Shown: positions 25,056 to 34,310 of the stretch, in pieces
Layout: each line of letters opens with the position of its first letter
Numbering within the stretch: the stretch's first letter is position 1
From: Sphaerochaetaceae bacterium
Lineage (GTDB): Bacteria; Spirochaetota; Spirochaetia; Sphaerochaetales; Sphaerochaetaceae
Direction of reading: 5' to 3'
Assembly: GCA_023231265.1 (NCBI GenBank)
Contig: JALNVT010000001.1
Location: forward strand, 1 to 41,579
DNA length: 41,579 bases
Notes under the pieces: generated by a model
What the model was told of the DNA's origin: nothing
Database searches by the model: none
Seen by the model: only the letters and a program-made list of their open reading frames with translations
Program-made: the position numbers and the translations under genes

Positions 25056-28000
25056 ATGGCTGTAGTAAATGAGAAGATACAGATTAAAGATGTTTTGAGA
25101 AATAAAGCTGTATTTGAAAACCTTCCTCTCGCAATTTTTTATAAAGACCGAGATGGCAAATATCTTGGCGCAAATTCTAAATTTTTGAGAGCCATAAGTT
25201 TCGAAACAGAAGAAGAACTGATTGGCTTGGATGATTTTGATTTTATTTCTAGGGATGATGCAGAATATTTTCAGGAAGCTGATTCCATTGTTTTCACTGG
25301 TGCAACATATGAAGTTCGCACACCAATTCATGAAATGCAGCACAAACATTATCATGTATCTACAACAAAAGTGCCATTGTATGAGGGAAATCTTGTTGTG
25401 GGACTCATTGGAATGTTCCATGACTTGAAACCTCAGGAATTGCAGATACTGGATGAATATAAAACTGGTGAGGCTCTTTTAAAAGATAAAATTATCAATG
25501 GGATCAATTCTGCTGTATTTATTATAGATATTGAAAGCAATGAAATATTGAGGTCCAATAAAATAGGAGATCAGATCTTAAAAAATTGTGATGAGAATGA
25601 TAAATACAATCTTCTGTATGATAAATCTTGGGGTGCAGAGGATGACAGTGATATATCTGGTGTTTCAGATAAGGATACAATCACTTCTAATAAACAAAAT
25701 GTTTCATATTTTGAATCAATTGATAGATACCTAACTTTAAGCTATAAAAAAATAGATTGGGACGATAGACAGGCTTATATAAGATATATAAACGATGTTA
25801 CTGAACTTGTTAATGGAGAGAAAAATAATCAGCTGACAATGAAGCAGCTTGATAAGGCTTTAGCTCATGCAAATCTTATTTATTTCAACTACGATATCAA
25901 GAGCAAGTTGATTCATGTCAACAAAGCTGGAAAAGAATCTTTGGATTTGGATTTTGGTGAGGAATTTGTAACTTTTGAAAAAACATTTGAAATCTTTCAT
26001 CCTGAATTTATAGATGCATATAAAGAAAGTTTCTATAGAATTCTATCTGGTAGAAATGATTATATAAGTTTTGATAGCAAGATTAAATTTAAAACTGACG
26101 GATATTCTTGGCGTGAGGTCAAGATGTCTGCCATCTATGATGATGAGAGCTCTCGAACAAAAATAATAATAACATGCAATGATATAAATAGATTCAAAAA
26201 ACTTGAATCAAGATTCATAACGATACTTGATAAGAACAATATCACCTCTTGGGAGTACAATATAGAAAAAGATGAAATTACAATGAATAAGAATCTATTC
26301 AATGTGATAACAGATTATCAAGTTGAGCCCCGAGAGTTTTACAGAAAAAAAATACATCCCGATGATTTAAAAATCTTTGATGGTATCTTTGAAGAAATAA
26401 AAAATGGAGCAATGCAAGCTTCAGGAGAATATAGATCAAGACCCAATAAGAAGTCAGACTGGCTGTGGTCACATACAGAGATGACATTTCTTGAAAAAGA
26501 AAATAAAGATATGAATATTGCACTTGGATCATCTCGTGATATAACAAAGTTCAAGTTAGCAGAAAAACGATATCAAGATGAACTCTCATTTCAAAAGATA
26601 AGAAATTCAAGTCAACTGATTTATGCAATTGTAAATATTACCAAAGATAATAAAATTTTGGAATTTTCTAGTACAGATGATCGCATTGCAAGCATTGATA
26701 AATCAGAATTGATTGATAGATTTTATGCGAGCATCATTGATGAAAAAGTATCACATGATATACAGGAAAATTATGTAAAAACTTTGAGTTCTAATTTCCA
26801 GAAGGGAATTTCTGAAAATCAAAAAACCTTACGAATGAATATCTTTGGGAAAAGGCTCTATATAAAATTAAAATTCACGATAATTCAGAATCCAGAAACA
26901 AATGATCTCATGGCATTTGTAGGTGGTGAAAATGTAGATCTTGATGTAAAGAATGAGCAGATGCTCAAATTGTCATCTGATCAAAGCTATGAGCTCTTCA
27001 CCAGAATGGATTTCACAAATGATGAGATGATTGCTCATAGAACCGATGATAGCTTTTATCAATTTGAAGGTCATACTTTGGTAACATCAATAGAGGACTC
27101 TTTGATGGATTTGAGTATAGCTTTAAATGTCCCCTTCCAACGAGCTCAAAATTTGGAAGGCGTTTACAATAACATGCTTGAGAAAAAGGACTCTGCAATA
27201 ACCATATTCAAACTTAAAAATGAAAAAGGTGAGGAGAGGATCAAACGTGCTAAGATCATCCGAATTGAAGGTGAACCCAGAGTGTTTGCAGAATTTTGGG
27301 ATGATATAACAGAATTAACCAAGGAGAATGAAGATAGGAATAAAGAACTTGCTGAAGCTCTCGAATTTGCACAGAGTGCCAACATTGCCAAGACAACATT
27401 TCTATCTGCGATGTCCCATGATATAAGAACTCCATTGAATGCAATAATTGGCATGAATGATTTGGCACTTGATAACATCGATGACAAACAGCAGGTTCTT
27501 CAGAGCCTCAATATCATCAAAGACTCTTCAAGACATCTGCTTTCATTGATCAATGATATTTTGGATATGAGTAGAATTGAAAGCAACAAAATAGTGTTCA
27601 ATAATTTGCCCTATGATGCTCGAGAGGTACTGAATGAGATCTTTGATAGAATGAGAGCTCTTATGAATCAGAAGAATCAAAATCTCGAGGTTGACCTTGA
27701 TATAAAAAATCCTTTCATAATCTTTGATAAAGTTGTATTCAGTAAGATTTTGGAGAATGTGATAAATAACTCAATCAAGTTCTCTCCTGAAAGTGCAACT
27801 ATAAAAGTTGGTGTGCAGGATATTGAATCCACTGATGATTCTAAATACAATCAATGGAAAATTATTATAGAAGATAATGGAATAGGTATGGATGAGGAAG
27901 GTCTTGAAAATGCTTTCAATCCTTTCTATAGAGCATCAACTTCAGATGTCAATAATATTGAAGGAACGGGTCTTGGACTTCCAATAGTTAAGAAGAATTT

Positions 28001-28550
28001 AGCTATTATGGGAGGAACCATCAACATGGAAAGTGAGCTCTCAAAAGGAACCAAAACCATAATTGAGGTGTCTTTTAAGACTCAAGACTGCAATAAGAGC
28101 AAGAAGGAAGTGGTTCATAAGAAACATTCAGAGATCAGATACAAAAAGGTTCTTGCAAATCACAATGGTCTGCTCATTGAAGACAATAAAGTAAACATGC
28201 TTCTTGCATCCAAAATTTTGGATAAATTCAAGTTGACATACGATATGGAATACAATGGTCAGGATGGGTTGGATAAATATTTGAATTCAGAACCTGGAAC
28301 ATATGATTTCATTCTTACTGATATTCAGATGCCTGTTATGGATGGTTATGATATGGTCAGAGCTATAAGAAGTTCTGAAAAAGCTGATAGCAAAAGCATA
28401 CCAATCATTGCCATGACTGCAAATGCTTTTCTTGAGGACATCAAAAGATGTATGGACTGTGGTATGAATGCTCATATTGCAAAACCAATTGAAGTTGATG
28501 ATTTTAAGAACAAACTTTATGACATCCTTGAAGATGCAGATAAGAAGTGA
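25056..28550 (+). CDS. soluble multi-PAS hybrid histidine kinase
   Basis: A 1164-aa two-component hybrid kinase without signal peptide or membrane segment, hence sensing an internal signal. Five or six PAS-like modules occupy about residues 12-125, 145-260, 270-385, 395-505, 515-640 and 650-760; the fourth has PAS_3-type tryptophans. HisKA follows with His788 in SAMSHDIRTPLNAIIG. The HATPase has NVINNSIKFSP (about 900), EDNGIGM and GTGLGLPIV (about 970). A C-terminal receiver has LLIEDNKVNM, phospho-acceptor Asp1089 in LTDIQMPVMDG and a lysine in HIAKPIE. ATG 25056 was chosen for GGAG 10 bases upstream; a TTG at 25020 lies beside a hairpin. No partner response regulator or HPt protein is nearby. 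The gene is bounded by a gene-free region and a terminator. Confidence 0.93.
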   Translation: MAVVNEKIQIKDVLRNKAVFENLPLAIFYKDRDGKYLGANSKFLRAISFETEEELIGLDDFDFISRDDAEYFQEADSIVFTGATYEVRTPIHEMQHKHYHVSTTKVPLYEGNLVVGLIGMFHDLKPQELQILDEYKTGEALLKDKIINGINSAVFIIDIESNEILRSNKIGDQILKNCDENDKYNLLYDKSWGAEDDSDISGVSDKDTITSNKQNVSYFESIDRYLTLSYKKIDWDDRQAYIRYINDVTELVNGEKNNQLTMKQLDKALAHANLIYFNYDIKSKLIHVNKAGKESLDLDFGEEFVTFEKTFEIFHPEFIDAYKESFYRILSGRNDYISFDSKIKFKTDGYSWREVKMSAIYDDESSRTKIIITCNDINRFKKLESRFITILDKNNITSWEYNIEKDEITMNKNLFNVITDYQVEPREFYRKKIHPDDLKIFDGIFEEIKNGAMQASGEYRSRPNKKSDWLWSHTEMTFLEKENKDMNIALGSSRDITKFKLAEKRYQDELSFQKIRNSSQLIYAIVNITKDNKILEFSSTDDRIASIDKSELIDRFYASIIDEKVSHDIQENYVKTLSSNFQKGISENQKTLRMNIFGKRLYIKLKFTIIQNPETNDLMAFVGGENVDLDVKNEQMLKLSSDQSYELFTRMDFTNDEMIAHRTDDSFYQFEGHTLVTSIEDSLMDLSIALNVPFQRAQNLEGVYNNMLEKKDSAITIFKLKNEKGEERIKRAKIIRIEGEPRVFAEFWDDITELTKENEDRNKELAEALEFAQSANIAKTTFLSAMSHDIRTPLNAIIGMNDLALDNIDDKQQVLQSLNIIKDSSRHLLSLINDILDMSRIESNKIVFNNLPYDAREVLNEIFDRMRALMNQKNQNLEVDLDIKNPFIIFDKVVFSKILENVINNSIKFSPESATIKVGVQDIESTDDSKYNQWKIIIEDNGIGMDEEGLENAFNPFYRASTSDVNNIEGTGLGLPIVKKNLAIMGGTINMESELSKGTKTIIEVSFKTQDCNKSKKEVVHKKHSEIRYKKVLANHNGLLIEDNKVNMLLASKILDKFKLTYDMEYNGQDGLDKYLNSEPGTYDFILTDIQMPVMDGYDMVRAIRSSEKADSKSIPIIAMTANAFLEDIKRCMDCGMNAHIAKPIEVDDFKNKLYDILEDADKK

Positions 28551-28592
28551 TTTGAATTTCACACTCTCTGAATTCTGAAACAATAAAATAGA

Positions 28593-28634
28593 GCAACCTC
28601 TCATAAAATGCATCAAGTATTTATAAGAGGTTGC
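28593..28634. terminator. hairpin between convergent kinase and XPB-partner genes
   Basis: GCAACCTCT (28593-28601) pairs perfectly with AGAGGTTGC (28626-28634) over a 24-base loop. On the minus strand a T-rich stretch follows; on the plus strand the T-run is poor. It lies in the 115-base gap between the two stops. Confidence 0.55.
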
Positions 28635-28665
28635 CTAGTTGATAATTATATTGTATCTAAATATT

Positions 28666-30702
28666 TTAGTCTGTTATGTAGTTTGTGATCTTTACAAAGA
28701 ATATTTTATTTATTGGAAGATCAACAGGCTCCAAGGTTGGAAGACGTCTTGCTTCAACATTGTATTCATTGTTACCTAGGGTCTTAACCTTATCAACAAC
28801 CATCAAGAACTCATGCTTCATGTAGCCAATTTTTACGATGGTTCCAGCTGCCTTTGATGCCATCTTGAATACATTGACCTTTCTTCTGTAATCAAAGCCA
28901 CTGGCACTTATATTTGTGTCGAGAATCTGTGGTGCAGCAAGTTGAGATTTGTTAATTATCATGCATAGAGATAATCTAGATTTTAAATCATCTTTCTCTT
29001 CTTTTCTGCAGTCCAACAGCTCGATAGCAATCTTCATCTTCTTTGAAGAGAAGGTCTTTTGAGCCAAAGGATTTGTGAAAACAGCCATATCAATGTTCTC
29101 GTTCAAACTGAGTTGTGAGATCTTATGAATCAGTCCAAGTTGTTCAGGTTTTAAATGATAGCCCTTGCCAACTCTCCATTGCTCATTGGTAAAGAAAGTA
29201 TCACTTTGAATGATATCGCCTTTTCTACGTGGAACAAGAAGACCTGCTGTCTCAATGATACGAGTCCAATCACTTTCAGTATCACGACGCATCAAAAATA
29301 TATTGTCACTCAATTTTGAGATGATGTGGACCTGAAGGTCAGGATGAGAGCTGAGTATTGTTGCAACTCTTTCATTTCCCTTGATCACAATACCATCATA
29401 AATTGAAATCTGGCTGTACTGTCTCTCCACTAAATCAAGGTACTTCAAGGCAGGACAGTTGACGCCACTGAAACTGTTCTTGATGACATAGTTATATACA
29501 TCATCTTTTTTGAGAAGGCTATCAAGAGCATCTCGAAAATCTTCTTTTGTAAGTTGATATATTGTTTGAGTATCAAGACTTGATAACTGAGTGAATCTCC
29601 AAAGAATATCACCCTTAGCTCTACCTCCTAGATATCTTACAGAAAGATCGGTGTCAAAAACTAGAGTCTCTGATATATCTTTTTTTGTCTGAATATCACT
29701 TATAAAGTAACCATGCTTTGTTTTATTGAATATCTTCAAATCAATTAAATTCTGTATGAATGAATCATCAACTGCAACGCTATATTTGATAGAAAGAGCC
29801 TCTATCAAAAGTACAAAAGATGTTTTTGAGAAGCATTTGATTGTAAGAGAATATCTCAACAGTTCGGCAGCAAATTTAAATGTTGAATTTTCTGTTTCGA
29901 AAATTGGAGAAATGGAGTTGGCTATCAGCAATATTGATAACTCAAAATCAGATAGATCAATCAAGTTTTGAAGTAATTCATATTCAACACTATCAAAAGG
30001 TGTGAAGATGTTTAAATCAAGAAGCATCTTATCAATTATATCTGAAATAGCTATGATATCATCTGCTTCATATGTTGGAAACAGAGGAGGTAGCATGTTC
30101 TTTTTTTGATTCAATGTTAAAGTTTGATTGATCTTCATTATACTGAAATAGCCTCTAAGTAATTCAGAGGATATATAGTTTCTATTCTCAAAATAATCTT
30201 TATCTTTCAGTCCAACTTCAATAAATGGTAGAAGAGATGCTCTATTTAAGAGCTTCTCTCCAAATATTGGATTCAAAAAAAATCCTCCATTTCTTGATAG
30301 TATTATCATCCTTTTTGCAAGAGATGATATGTGGTCAATTATTTCTACATAATCAAATTCTTCAATATTTGGATTGTTGTTGAAATATGTGTAGAAAGTG
30401 AAGTTGTTATCTTCAGTATTTGTTGCTTTTTCAAAAGGTCTCAATAGTTTAAGAATATCAGATGATTTGGCACCACCTGTGATATGGAACAACGCAATTA
30501 GGAGACTGTCTATTTCATCAATAGTGCTCAACATTGTATTTGAATTTTCTTCATTTAAGAAAAAAGACACAAGCTGTTCACTGACTTCAATTTGATTATA
30601 AGGAGTTGTTACCAGTGGAAGGAAATTCCTTGCAAAATAGTAAAACTTCTCATTGTCTAAATCTTCAAGCCACTTCTTAAAAAAAATTGTTTCTTTATTC
30701 AT
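28666..30702 (-). CDS. XPB-partner protein with helicase-associated domain
   Basis: A 678-aa cytoplasmic protein lying directly downstream of the XPB helicase. I see no Walker motifs. The first two thirds are helical, with Leu/Ile/Asp-rich repeats. Residues about 420-500 (YDGIVIKGNERVATILSS, PDLQVHIISKLSDNIFLMRR) resemble the helicase-associated domain of PF13625 type that also forms the N-terminus of bacterial XPB. A small beta-rich C-terminal part follows (TIVKIGYMKHEFLMVVDKV). In actinobacteria a similar protein is encoded next to XPB, so the pair is probably functional, in DNA repair or transcription-coupled processes. The ribosome site AAGGAG (30735-30740) lies unusually far (32 bases) from ATG 30702, with a hairpin in between. 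Confidence 0.6.
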   Translation of the reverse strand: MNKETIFFKKWLEDLDNEKFYYFARNFLPLVTTPYNQIEVSEQLVSFFLNEENSNTMLSTIDEIDSLLIALFHITGGAKSSDILKLLRPFEKATNTEDNNFTFYTYFNNNPNIEEFDYVEIIDHISSLAKRMIILSRNGGFFLNPIFGEKLLNRASLLPFIEVGLKDKDYFENRNYISSELLRGYFSIMKINQTLTLNQKKNMLPPLFPTYEADDIIAISDIIDKMLLDLNIFTPFDSVEYELLQNLIDLSDFELSILLIANSISPIFETENSTFKFAAELLRYSLTIKCFSKTSFVLLIEALSIKYSVAVDDSFIQNLIDLKIFNKTKHGYFISDIQTKKDISETLVFDTDLSVRYLGGRAKGDILWRFTQLSSLDTQTIYQLTKEDFRDALDSLLKKDDVYNYVIKNSFSGVNCPALKYLDLVERQYSQISIYDGIVIKGNERVATILSSHPDLQVHIISKLSDNIFLMRRDTESDWTRIIETAGLLVPRRKGDIIQSDTFFTNEQWRVGKGYHLKPEQLGLIHKISQLSLNENIDMAVFTNPLAQKTFSSKKMKIAIELLDCRKEEKDDLKSRLSLCMIINKSQLAAPQILDTNISASGFDYRRKVNVFKMASKAAGTIVKIGYMKHEFLMVVDKVKTLGNNEYNVEARRLPTLEPVDLPINKIFFVKITNYITD

Positions 30703-30713
30703 AAAAATTATTA

Positions 30714-30769
30714 ACCAAATATTTTTGGTCAGTTCTCCTTGTAATTACTATCAATTGTTGAGAATTGAT
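30714..30769 (-). promoter_or_regulatory. hairpins in the XPB-partner intercistronic gap
   Basis: ACCAAA (30714-30719) pairs with TTTGGT (30724-30729) between the Shine-Dalgarno (30735-30740) and the start codon. A second stem, ATCAATT (30750-30756) with AATTGAT (30763-30769), lies upstream. Folding the first brings the ribosome site to within about 16 bases of ATG. Confidence 0.45.
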
Positions 30770-30795
30770 TATTTGAACTATTGTTAATTATATAC

Positions 30796-32718
30796 CTATT
30801 TGTCATAAACTTCTACAGAGTAACGATAACCTTGTTCAGCAAGGAATTTCTGTCTATTCAATGCAAATTCTTCCTCAGATGAATTTTGAGTCACCAGAGA
30901 GTAGAAATTACTGTTTATGTCTTTAGGACGTAAAATTCTTCCAAGTCTCTGAGCTTCTTCTGATCTAGAACCAAATGTACCAGATAACTGTATGGCTACT
31001 GATGCATCAGGAAGGTCGATTGCAAAGTTAGCTACTTTCGATACAACAAGAACCTTCAACTCACCAGTTCTGAACTTTGTATAAAGCTCATCTCTTTTTT
31101 TGTTGGATGTTGCTCCTGTTATGATTGGTGCATTTATCTCTTTAGCTACAGCTTTCAACTGAGATAGATATTGTCCAATTACAAGTATGAATTCACCCTC
31201 ATGTTTTTCGAGTAAGTGCTTAACAATTTCAAGCTTCCTAGGATTCTCGCTGGCTATTCTAAACTGCTCACGTTTGTTTGCTAGGGCATATGGAACCTCT
31301 TGGTCTAAAGGTAGAGGTACACGCATTTCATAGCAGAAAGCTTGTGCAATGAAGCCTGTTGTTTCCAATTCGCTCCATGGTACATCAAAACGTTTTGGAC
31401 CTACCAATGAGAAAACTTCATCTTCTTTTCCGTCTTCCCTTACAAGAGTTGCTGTAAGACCGACACGATACAATGATTGAAGTTCTGCTGTAACTTTGAA
31501 AACAGGAGCTGGTAACATATGTACTTCATCATAAATGATGAGTCCCCATTCACCTTTTGTTAATAACTCAAAATGAGGGAAGGGACCAACTTTATCAGGT
31601 CTCCAAGTCAAAACTTGGTATGTACATACTGTAACACGTTTTGCATTTTTATTCTCGCCGGTGTATTCACCGATCTCATCTTTGGTCAAAGTTGTTTTAT
31701 CAAGGAGTTCATTTATCCATTGGTGAACTGCTGCTACGTTAGTTGTAACAACTAGAGTTCTTGTTGAAAGACGTCTCAGTATTTCCATACCAATGACAGT
31801 CTTACCTGAACCACAAGGAAGAACAACAGTTCCATAACCAGAACCAGGTCCACCTTGACCAATCAATGCATCAGCTGCTTTCTTTTGATATTCTCTGATT
31901 GCAAATTCTTTACCATCTGAAGTTGTTTTGCTGAAATCAACATCAATAGGTATCCCTGTTTTCAAAGGGATTCTATCATCTACAGGATATCCAAGATTTA
32001 TCAATCTTACTTTGACCTCTCCTCTAGAGAGCTTTCTCAGTGCAAAACTTTGGTTTCCCGCTTTAAATAATATGTCGTCAAAAGTTCTGTTTGCTTCAAT
32101 GATTCTATAAATAAGACTATCAGTTATTTTGAGAAGATAGGTCTCTTCAAAAGGAGACAGAACTCCTTCTTTTTTATTATCTTCTTCGATGAGTGATCCA
32201 ACAGGGTTGGACAGTTCTTTGAGAAGAACTTCTTCCTCTTCTGTGAGTTTCTTTCCTTCTATCTTTTTCTTATTTAATTCTTTTTTACGTTTTGAATTTT
32301 CAGTTTTCTGCTTAAGATATTTATTCAGTCGCTCGTCAATTTCTTCATTTGTTAGAGGCTTCTCAACTTTCTTTTCAGGAGTCTCCTGTCTTCTTTTTAG
32401 AGCTTCCTCTCTATCATCTTCCATCAGAATCAATTTACCAAATCTGGATGAAATATCTTCAATGAAGAAATTGATTGATTCTGCAATGGGGAATCTTGAC
32501 CATTTTGTCAATGTTGCAATTATTTTCTTGCTATCAATTCCACAGGAAGCGGCATTCCATAAAGAAATCGGTGTTATTGCATATGTATGTATGTGTTCGG
32601 GACTTTTAATAAGGTCGCAGAAAGTAGAAATTTCATTTCTGCATTCGTCAAATTGCTCATGGTGTACATCTAAAAGTAATGTTTTATCACTTTGTACAAT
32701 TAAGGGAGTGTCGTTCAA
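30796..32718 (-). CDS. XPB/Rad25-type DNA repair helicase
   Basis: A superfamily 2 helicase of the XPB (ERCC3) branch, a 3'-5' DNA translocase used in nucleotide excision repair in eukaryotes; its bacterial role is unsettled. The N-terminal helicase-associated domain spans about 1-98. A very charged Lys/Glu insertion, probably coiled coil, fills 100-185. Helicase motifs are GSGKT (303-307), DEVH (397-400), the XPB-specific RED (427-429) and QRLGRILRP (590-598). At 640 aa it is longer than typical bacterial XPB because of the insertion. It starts with TTG 32718, abutting the aroC stop without a gap; GGAGG lies 8 bases upstream inside aroC. The partner gene follows. Confidence 0.92.
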   Translation of the reverse strand: MNDTPLIVQSDKTLLLDVHHEQFDECRNEISTFCDLIKSPEHIHTYAITPISLWNAASCGIDSKKIIATLTKWSRFPIAESINFFIEDISSRFGKLILMEDDREEALKRRQETPEKKVEKPLTNEEIDERLNKYLKQKTENSKRKKELNKKKIEGKKLTEEEEVLLKELSNPVGSLIEEDNKKEGVLSPFEETYLLKITDSLIYRIIEANRTFDDILFKAGNQSFALRKLSRGEVKVRLINLGYPVDDRIPLKTGIPIDVDFSKTTSDGKEFAIREYQKKAADALIGQGGPGSGYGTVVLPCGSGKTVIGMEILRRLSTRTLVVTTNVAAVHQWINELLDKTTLTKDEIGEYTGENKNAKRVTVCTYQVLTWRPDKVGPFPHFELLTKGEWGLIIYDEVHMLPAPVFKVTAELQSLYRVGLTATLVREDGKEDEVFSLVGPKRFDVPWSELETTGFIAQAFCYEMRVPLPLDQEVPYALANKREQFRIASENPRKLEIVKHLLEKHEGEFILVIGQYLSQLKAVAKEINAPIITGATSNKKRDELYTKFRTGELKVLVVSKVANFAIDLPDASVAIQLSGTFGSRSEEAQRLGRILRPKDINSNFYSLVTQNSSEEEFALNRQKFLAEQGYRYSVEVYDK

Positions 32719-33780
32719 TTAATTAGCCTCCAAGGATAATTGTGAATATAAATCTAATATAACTATGGCACTCATTGCTTCTACAACAACAACTGCGCGT
32801 GGACAGATGCAAGGGTCATGACGACCTTCGATTACAACTGTCGTATCTTGGTTTTCTTTGTTTACAGTTCTCTGTGGTAGTGAGATAGATGGTGTTGGTT
32901 TGAAAGCTACTCTGAATACAAGGTCCTGTCCTGTACTGATTCCTCCCAATGTTCCACCACAGTGATTTGTCAAAAATCCCTCACTGTTTCGTTGATCATT
33001 GTTTTGAGAACCATGCATAGTAGCTGCATTGAAGCCCTCTCCAATTTCAAAACCCTTGGTAGCTCCGATGCTCATTATTGCATGAGCAAGTACTGCTTCG
33101 ATTTTATCAAAAACAGGATCTCCAAGTCCAACAGGAAGTCCGGTAATTCTGCATTCAATTATACCGCCAACGCTATCGCCTCTATCTCTCAAGTCATTTA
33201 TCAATGCTGCCATTGATTCTGCTTTCTTCTTGTTAGGACAGTATAGCTCATTGGATGTTCTTTCTTCCCATTTTATCTCATCTTTATCTAATTTGATATT
33301 TCCAATCTGTGTTATAGCAGCTTCAATTTTTATGCCTGCTTCTTTGAGATAGAGCTTTGAAACAGCACCTGCTGCAACTCTAGCTGAAGTCTCTCTACCA
33401 CTGGATCTTCCACCACCACGAGGGTCTCTTATACCATACTTCTTGAAGTAAGTATAATCTGCATGACCGGGTCTAAATACATCTTCAATATTTGAATAAT
33501 CTGCTGATATTTGATTGGTGTTTTCAATTATCATGGTCAGAGGAGTTCCTGTTATTTTACCTTGATAAATACCTGATAAAACCTTTATGGTATCAGATTC
33601 TTTTCGAGGTGTTCCAAGGGAATTGCCTCCAGGTCTTCTTCTGTCCATCTCACTTTGAACAAATTCCAAATCAAGAGGGAAATTGGGTTTCAAACCATCA
33701 ATTACAACTCCTACTGCCTGTCCATGTGATTCTCCGAATGTGGTGATGCTTATATTTTTTCCAAAACTGTTGTGTGCCAT
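32719..33780 (-). CDS. aroC: chorismate synthase
   Basis: Final common step of the shikimate pathway, EPSP to chorismate, using reduced FMN. NSFGKNISITTFGESHG at the N-terminus, DRRRPGG, YTYFKKYGIRDPRGGGRSSGRETSARVAAGAV-type residues in the centre and GRHDPCICPRAVVVVEAM near the end are diagnostic. I chose ATG 33780, giving MAHNSFG and 353 aa; an in-frame ATG at 33792, inside aroK, adds four residues and is possible. It overlaps or abuts aroK upstream and XPB downstream, so the three are co-translated. Confidence 0.95.
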   Translation of the reverse strand: MAHNSFGKNISITTFGESHGQAVGVVIDGLKPNFPLDLEFVQSEMDRRRPGGNSLGTPRKESDTIKVLSGIYQGKITGTPLTMIIENTNQISADYSNIEDVFRPGHADYTYFKKYGIRDPRGGGRSSGRETSARVAAGAVSKLYLKEAGIKIEAAITQIGNIKLDKDEIKWEERTSNELYCPNKKKAESMAALINDLRDRGDSVGGIIECRITGLPVGLGDPVFDKIEAVLAHAIMSIGATKGFEIGEGFNAATMHGSQNNDQRNSEGFLTNHCGGTLGGISTGQDLVFRVAFKPTPSISLPQRTVNKENQDTTVVIEGRHDPCICPRAVVVVEAMSAIVILDLYSQLSLEAN

Positions 33781-33782
33781 TT

Positions 33783-34301
33783 TTATTTCCATTTACCTAT
33801 TTCTGCTCTAATAATTTGAGCAGTCTCTGAGATAGAAGCATCTTGTACTTCTATTACTATATCTGAATATTTTAGATATTTTTCTTCTCTATCTATGAAG
33901 AGTTCATGAAATTTCTTTCTAGGAGAGCCCTCAAGAAATGGTGGAATACCATGTGCAATAATTCTTTTATACAGAGTCTCTTCATTAACTCTTATGAATA
34001 TAATGATTCCGTTATTTTTTAGAAGTTTCATGGTATCATCATTGTCGCAGACGCCACCACCGAGAGATAAGACTTTATCTTCTTTGTTCTCTGTTAAAAA
34101 ATTATTTATAGCTGAGTATTCTTTTGATAAAAAAGCAAGCTTTCCAAACTCTCGATAGTATTCTCTTATGGTATAACCATTTATCATTTCTAATATTAAA
34201 TCATCTGCGTCGTATGCAGGAATATCAATAGTATTCGCATATATCTTTGCATGTGTTGTTTTTCCTGAATGTTTTATTCCACAAAAAAAATAGTTCTTCA
34301 T
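33783..34301 (-). CDS. aroK: shikimate kinase
   Basis: Phosphorylates shikimate with ATP, pathway step 5. P-loop GIKHSGKTT lies at residues 8-16, substrate and Mg-binding Asp residues in DADD (31-34), the conserved arginine in TIREYYREFGKLAF, and LSLGGG at 78-83. The lid region IPPFLEGSPRKKF contains the usual arginine. The length of 172 aa is normal. It sits 9 bases after a small membrane protein gene and directly ahead of aroC. With aroDE and aroC only the aroG/aroF, aroB and aroA steps are missing from the window. Confidence 0.9.
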   Translation of the reverse strand: MKNYFFCGIKHSGKTTHAKIYANTIDIPAYDADDLILEMINGYTIREYYREFGKLAFLSKEYSAINNFLTENKEDKVLSLGGGVCDNDDTMKLLKNNGIIIFIRVNEETLYKRIIAHGIPPFLEGSPRKKFHELFIDREEKYLKYSDIVIEVQDASISETAQIIRAEIGKWK

Positions 34302-34310
34302 ACCAAATCC

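Noticed and set aside
32189..32722. Plus-strand 177-codon Ser/Phe-rich frame opposite XPB
   Set aside because: It is the reverse of the Lys/Glu-rich insertion and N-terminus of XPB; the composition is an antisense artefact and it has no ribosome binding site.
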